Source of the DNA: Streptomyces sp. CG4
GTDB taxonomy: Bacteria > Actinomycetota > Actinomycetes > Streptomycetales > Streptomycetaceae
Reading direction: 5' to 3'
Length of the DNA stretch: 64,000 nt
NCBI RefSeq assembly: GCF_041080655.1
Contig: NZ_CP163525.1
Span: forward strand, 7,006,001 to 7,070,000
The notes beneath the pieces were generated by a model. That model did not search any database, was not told the DNA's origin, and saw nothing but the letters and a program-made list of their open reading frames with translations. How positions within the stretch are numbered: the first letter of the stretch is position 1; the number at the start of each line of letters is the position of its first letter. Shown one piece after another: positions 60,533 through 64,000 of this stretch. A program made the position numbers and the translations under genes.

Positions 60533-60588
60533 GCGTCGTACTTCATACGCGGTTTCTCATGCGGGGTTCCTCATACGCGGTTCCTCAT
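60519..60588 (-). repeat. Chain of 14-base repeats, each opening with ATGA, after rbsK
   Basis: Five units on the - strand begin with ATGA at 60588, 60574, 60560, 60546 and 60532, exactly 14 bases apart: ATGAGGAACCGCGT, ATGAGGAACCCCGC, ATGAGAAACCGCGT, ATGAAGTACGACGC, ATGAGTACGACGAC. The first ATGA contains the rbsK stop. Each of the first four opens a five-codon ORF whose TGA overlaps the next ATG. The last two units have drifted most. Confidence 0.9.
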
Positions 60589-61478
60589 GCCGTGCACTGG
60601 GCGTCGATCTCCGGGCGGTACGGCATCGACGCCGACGCCCCGGCCCGCTGGACGGAGATCGCCGCGGCGGCCGCCGCCCAGGACAGGGCCTCCCGCACCG
60701 GTTTCTCCTCGGCGAGGGCGACAGCGAGCGCGCCGACGAAAGTGTCCCCGGCGCCGGTGGAGTCGACGGCGGTCACCTTCGGCGCCGGGATCACGAGCGG
60801 CTCGGTGCCCCGGGCCAGATAGAGGCTGCCCGTCGCGCCCAGGGTGACGACGACCTCCGGCACCAGGTCCAGCAGGGCGGCGGCGGCCTCGCGCGGGTCG
60901 GTGCGGCCGGTGAGGGTGACCGCCTCGTACTCGTTGGGCACCAACAGGTCGGTCGCGGCGAGGAGTTCGGGCGGCAGCGGCTGGGCGGGCGCGGGGGTGA
61001 GCACCGTGCGGACGCCGTGCCGGCGCGCCGCCTCCGCGCCCGCGACGACCGCGGCCAGCGGGATCTCCAGCTGCAGCAGCAGGGCGTCGGCGGAGGCGAT
61101 GACGCCCTCGTCGCCGGGGGAGAGATGGTCGACGGTGCCGTTCGCGCCGGGGATGACGACGATGGAGTTGGCACCCTCGTCGTCCACCACGATGTGCGCG
61201 GTGCCGGACGGGCCCTCGACCGTACGCAGGAAGTCCGTGTCCACGCCGGAGTGTTCGAGGGTGTCGCGGAGCCGCAGGCCGAAGGCGTCGTTGCCGACCG
61301 CGCCGATCATCGAGACCGTGGCGCCGGCGCGGGCCGCGGCGATCGCCTGGTTGGACCCCTTGCCGCCGGGGATCGTGTGGAACTCCCGTCCCGTCACGGT
61401 CTCGCCGCGTTGCGGGGCCTTGGTGACATAGGTGACGAGGTCCATGTTCGTGCTGCCGAGGACGACGATGTGGGTCAT
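60585..61478 (-). CDS. rbsK: Ribokinase (PfkB family)
   Basis: Phosphorylates ribose to ribose-5-phosphate. 297 residues. PfkB signatures are FHTIPGGKGSNQAIAAARAG (about 33-52) and DSTGAGDTFVGALAVAL with the catalytic Asp near 240, plus VVTLGATGSLYL. N-terminal VVLGSTNMDLV and GNDAFGLRLRDTLEHSGVDT fit ribokinase better than other sugar kinases. The ATG (61478) overlaps the stop of the ADP-ribosylglycohydrolase gene (ATGA). The genomic link suggests ribose released from ADP-ribosylated substrates or nucleosides. Confidence 0.92.
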   Translation of the reverse strand: MTHIVVLGSTNMDLVTYVTKAPQRGETVTGREFHTIPGGKGSNQAIAAARAGATVSMIGAVGNDAFGLRLRDTLEHSGVDTDFLRTVEGPSGTAHIVVDDEGANSIVVIPGANGTVDHLSPGDEGVIASADALLLQLEIPLAAVVAGAEAARRHGVRTVLTPAPAQPLPPELLAATDLLVPNEYEAVTLTGRTDPREAAAALLDLVPEVVVTLGATGSLYLARGTEPLVIPAPKVTAVDSTGAGDTFVGALAVALAEEKPVREALSWAAAAAAISVQRAGASASMPYRPEIDAQCTA

Positions 61479-62917
61479 GAGCGGGTCGCCTCCAGATGGG
61501 TGAGGTGGGCGAGGGTGTCGAAGCCGGTGCCGTCGAAGTCGGCGACGGTGGTGGCGAGCCGGTTCTTCAGTGGGGCGCGCCAGCTCTCGGGGAGGGCGGC
61601 GGGGTCGCCCGCGAGCAGTCCGGCGATGCTGCCGGCCGTGGCGCCGACCGAGTCGGTGTCCAGGCCGCCCGACACCGCACGGCAGACGGAGCCGGCGAAG
61701 TCGCCGTGCGCGTGGGTGAGGGCGGCGGTGAGCAGGGCGGTGTTGGGCAGGACGTGGATCCAGTGGTGGGCGGGGGAGTAGGTGGCGTGGAGTCGGTCCA
61801 CGACCTCGTCGAAGTCCTCGTGGGACTCGGCCAGCCGGACCGCGTGGTCGATCGCCCGCGCCAGCCGGGAGCGGGGCGGGATCACCCGGCGGCCGGTCCG
61901 CAGGCAGGCGTGGACGTCGTGGTCGCCGGTGGCGGCGGTGGCGATGACGGCGGCCGTGAACATCGCCGCGTAGACGCCGTTGGCGGTGTGGGTGAGGACC
62001 GCGTCGCGGTACGCCTGCTCGGCTGCGGCGGCCGGGTCGCCCGGGTTGGTCCAACCGTGCACGTCGGCGCGGATCAGCGCGCCGGTCCACTCGCGGAAGG
62101 GGTTGCGATGGCGGGCGGTGTGCGGGGGTTCGATGCCGCTGAGGAGGTTGCGGCAGGCGACGCGTTCGGCGGTGAAGGTACGGCCGGGCGGGAGTTCGTC
62201 CAGCCAGAGCCGGGCCACGTCGGCGGTGCTGAAGGTCCTTCCGTGCCGACGCAGGAGCAGGAGGTTCAGGAGGGGGTAGTTCAGGTCGTCGTCCTCGGGC
62301 ATGCCGTCGATGTTCTCGGCGAGGGAGGTGGAGGCGGAACGACGGTTCCAGGGGTGCGCGGCGAGGAGGTCCGCCGGGACGCCGACGGCCGTGAAGTAGG
62401 TGGTGAGGGGCCAGTTGCCGGCGGCTCGGGCGAGGGCGCGGATGGCGTCGAGGGGGAGGTTTTCGACGGGCTTGCCGAGGAGACAGCCGATGGCCCGGCC
62501 CAGCCAGGCGGCTTCGAGGGCGGCCGGGGTGGGGGCCGGCGCGGGGGTCTGGTCGCTCGCCCGCGCTTGCGGGGTGCCGGTTTCGGCGGGACGGGCGCCG
62601 CCCCGGCGGCACGAGTGCCCGCGGCCACCCGGGCCGGGCCAGTCCGTGCACAGGGACTTGATCCGCTCCAGGCCCGTCGGCTCGTCCTCGGACAGCGCGC
62701 TGGGCAGGTCGGCCAGTTCGTCGAGCAGGTCCTCCGCGAGGAGACGCAGATAGCGGGATGCCCGGTGCGGGGACGCTCCCGCACGGGCCGGCGCGTCCGG
62801 GCCGCCCGCCGCTCGCCAGCGCGCCTCGATCGCCGACGGCGACCGGCCGTCCAGGCGGGCCTGGCGGAGTTCGTGGCCCAGCAGGTCCTCCGGCTGGACC
62901 CAGGTCAGTCGGAGCAT
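61475..62917 (-). CDS. ADP-ribosylglycohydrolase-family protein with N-terminal extension
   Basis: 480 residues. Residues 1 to about 135 form an extra N-terminal segment with no recognised domain. The ADP-ribosylglycohydrolase domain then starts AAWLGRAIGCLLGKPVE. Metal ligands are likely in DGMPEDDDLNYPLLN, an EDDD variant of the usual TDDT, and in SGGLDTDSVGATAGSI near the C-terminus. It may cleave ADP-ribose from protein or free nucleoside substrates. The start ATG 62917 overlaps the upstream gene by 13 bases; the stop overlaps rbsK. Confidence 0.88.
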   Translation of the reverse strand: MLRLTWVQPEDLLGHELRQARLDGRSPSAIEARWRAAGGPDAPARAGASPHRASRYLRLLAEDLLDELADLPSALSEDEPTGLERIKSLCTDWPGPGGRGHSCRRGGARPAETGTPQARASDQTPAPAPTPAALEAAWLGRAIGCLLGKPVENLPLDAIRALARAAGNWPLTTYFTAVGVPADLLAAHPWNRRSASTSLAENIDGMPEDDDLNYPLLNLLLLRRHGRTFSTADVARLWLDELPPGRTFTAERVACRNLLSGIEPPHTARHRNPFREWTGALIRADVHGWTNPGDPAAAAEQAYRDAVLTHTANGVYAAMFTAAVIATAATGDHDVHACLRTGRRVIPPRSRLARAIDHAVRLAESHEDFDEVVDRLHATYSPAHHWIHVLPNTALLTAALTHAHGDFAGSVCRAVSGGLDTDSVGATAGSIAGLLAGDPAALPESWRAPLKNRLATTVADFDGTGFDTLAHLTHLEATRS

Positions 62918-63999
62918 GCGCAGCCTCCGTGTGCCGCGAAGGCCCGCTCGTGCGCCCGGCGCCGGCGCACAAAGCGCCCGAAGATCTCCCGCGTGACCTC
63001 GTTGAGTGTCCGGGCCGTCGCCCACAGGTCGAGACGGCTCGCCCCGGCCACCGTCTTCGCCCGGTCCCGCGGGACGGGCGAGCCCAGGGCGCCCGCGAGG
63101 GCACCGGCCATCGTGGCGATCGAGGCGCAGTCGCGGCCGTAGTTGACCGCGCCGAGGACGGCATGCCGGTTGCCGCCGCCGGAGACCGGCAACAGGCCGA
63201 GCGCGATGGGCAGTTCCTCGACCGCGCGCAGCCGGGAGGAGCGGCGCGCGGCCGGCGCGGGCGCGCGGTGGTCGGGGCCGACGGTGTCGTACGGGGCCAC
63301 CGCCGCGCGCAGGGGTCGGAGCGCCGACTCGAAGTCCCGGTGAACACGGGCCACTTCGCAGACGTTCTCGATCGCCTCGCGCGTACCGTCCTTCGCCAGT
63401 GTCGGGCAGACGGTGACGACCGAATCCGGGGTCGCCCCCGGTGCCGTCGCGGCGGCAACAGCCGAGGCAGGGACACCGGCCGCCTCACGGCCGTACGACG
63501 ACTGGTGCGCACCGGCGATGTCCGGCGCCTCGGCGTAGGCGGCGGCCGGGTTGGCCGCGTCGACCAGGCCGACGGGGGTCATGTACATCGCCGCGCCACA
63601 GTTGATGATGTTGCCGACGCCCGCCTCCCGGGGGTTGGTCATCAGGTCCGGGACCAGGTGGCCGTCGACCGCATACGCGTCGAGGTGGTCGCGGACGCGG
63701 GCATGGACCGGTACCAGCGCGTGGGTCGTCAAGGTGTCGTCGGTGACGTGGCCGTCGCCCTTCCGGTACGGGGCGATGGGGCGCGCGGTGCGCCGGGCGT
63801 CACCGTGCCGGGGGCCGACGACGCCGTGGACGCGGCCGCCGTGGCGCTCGGCGATCCGCTCGGGGCCGTACCCCTCGACGGGACCGCCGAGGGCGTCGCC
63901 GACGGCGGCTCCGACCAGGGCGCCGATGATCCGTTCGGCGAGTCCACAAGGGGCTGTCCCGGCGCTTTGTTCCTCTTCGGGGCCTGCGGGGCATTCAGG
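62905..63999 (-). CDS. ADP-ribosylglycohydrolase (5' end outside window)
   Basis: 364 residues are visible and no start codon is seen before base 64000, so the gene begins to the right. The N-terminal core RIIGALVGAAVGDALGGPVE is followed by the metal motif GDGHVTDDTLTTHALV. The C-terminal metal motif is NYGRDCASIATMAGALAGALG, with Cys-Ala-Ser where many relatives have Cys-Asp-Ser. It ends GGCACSD. It probably hydrolyses N- or O-linked ADP-ribose. First of a three-gene operon with a second family member and ribokinase. Confidence 0.92.
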   Translation of the reverse strand, partial: PECPAGPEEEQSAGTAPCGLAERIIGALVGAAVGDALGGPVEGYGPERIAERHGGRVHGVVGPRHGDARRTARPIAPYRKGDGHVTDDTLTTHALVPVHARVRDHLDAYAVDGHLVPDLMTNPREAGVGNIINCGAAMYMTPVGLVDAANPAAAYAEAPDIAGAHQSSYGREAAGVPASAVAAATAPGATPDSVVTVCPTLAKDGTREAIENVCEVARVHRDFESALRPLRAAVAPYDTVGPDHRAPAPAARRSSRLRAVEELPIALGLLPVSGGGNRHAVLGAVNYGRDCASIATMAGALAGALGSPVPRDRAKTVAGASRLDLWATARTLNEVTREIFGRFVRRRRAHERAFAAHGGCACSD

Positions 64000-64000
64000 C

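Noticed and set aside
60519..60588. Repeat array as a CRISPR
   Set aside because: 14-base contiguous units without spacers.
60369..60600. + strand frame after lgt, beginning with MSGCPVAVDQE
   Set aside because: No ribosome-binding site; it starts in the terminator stem and runs antisense into rbsK. The opposite-strand 42-codon frame fits the context better.

Overview
The window is a stretch of high-GC actinobacterial core chromosome, almost certainly Streptomyces. The evidence is third codon positions nearly always G or C, many GTG starts, 4-base start/stop overlaps, a division and cell-wall (dcw) cluster without murC and ftsA, a DivIVA with a long Gln/Gly/Pro linker, a PriA-type HisA, and the trpC-trpM-trpB-trpA order known from S. 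coelicolor. I see no tRNA or rRNA gene, insertion sequence, prophage or CRISPR array.

Layout: (1) 1-13.7 kb, + strand: the dcw cluster (murE 3' part, murF, mraY, murD, ftsW, murG, ftsQ, ftsZ, pgeF, yggS-like, sepF, yggT-like, divIVA), closed by a strong terminator. (2) 13.8-17.3 kb, - strand: ileS behind a T-box leader that appears to act on translation. (3) 17.6-30 kb, mixed strands: a DksA/TraR-type zinc-finger protein with a Lys/Ala-rich domain, lspA, rluD, an acetyltransferase, a Na+/H+ antiporter, an SDR, an MscS channel, a dienelactone-hydrolase-like enzyme, PhoD phosphatase, a thioredoxin-fold protein with a membrane neighbour, and a DUF2252 protein. (4) 30.1-42.3 kb: dnaE, a 58-residue basic protein, an NYN-domain protein, an ABC exporter, then a - strand group ending LON-domain protein and ybaK, and a large membrane protein. 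(5) 42.4-48.2 kb: the histidine operon hisD-hisC-hisB-(54-residue membrane protein)-hisH-priA-ridA-hisF. (6) 48.2-51.2 kb: an ArsR-type regulator with an MFS exporter, a VOC protein and a TIGR03085-type protein. (7) 51.3-58.3 kb: hisI, trpE, a Trp-associated membrane protein, two small membrane proteins, trpC, trpM, trpB, trpA. (8) 58.4-64 kb: a second thioredoxin-fold protein, lgt, and a - strand operon of two ADP-ribosylglycohydrolases plus a ribokinase; the first of these runs off the right edge.

How the genes work together: the left third makes peptidoglycan precursors and the division machinery. lspA and lgt bracket lipoprotein processing. PriA links the his and trp blocks, because no trpF is present and PriA normally serves both pathways. 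No self-contained new defence or mobile system is visible. The most unusual signals are short tandem duplications at stop/start junctions (murE-murF, LON-ybaK, rbsK-small ORF). The last of these builds a chain of tiny ORFs linked by ATGA overlaps. Other notable points are an IleRS with a GXHH signature, a translational T-box, a run of A/T-ending codons in hisD, small unnamed proteins inside conserved operons, and a palindromic operator over the arsR-like promoter.
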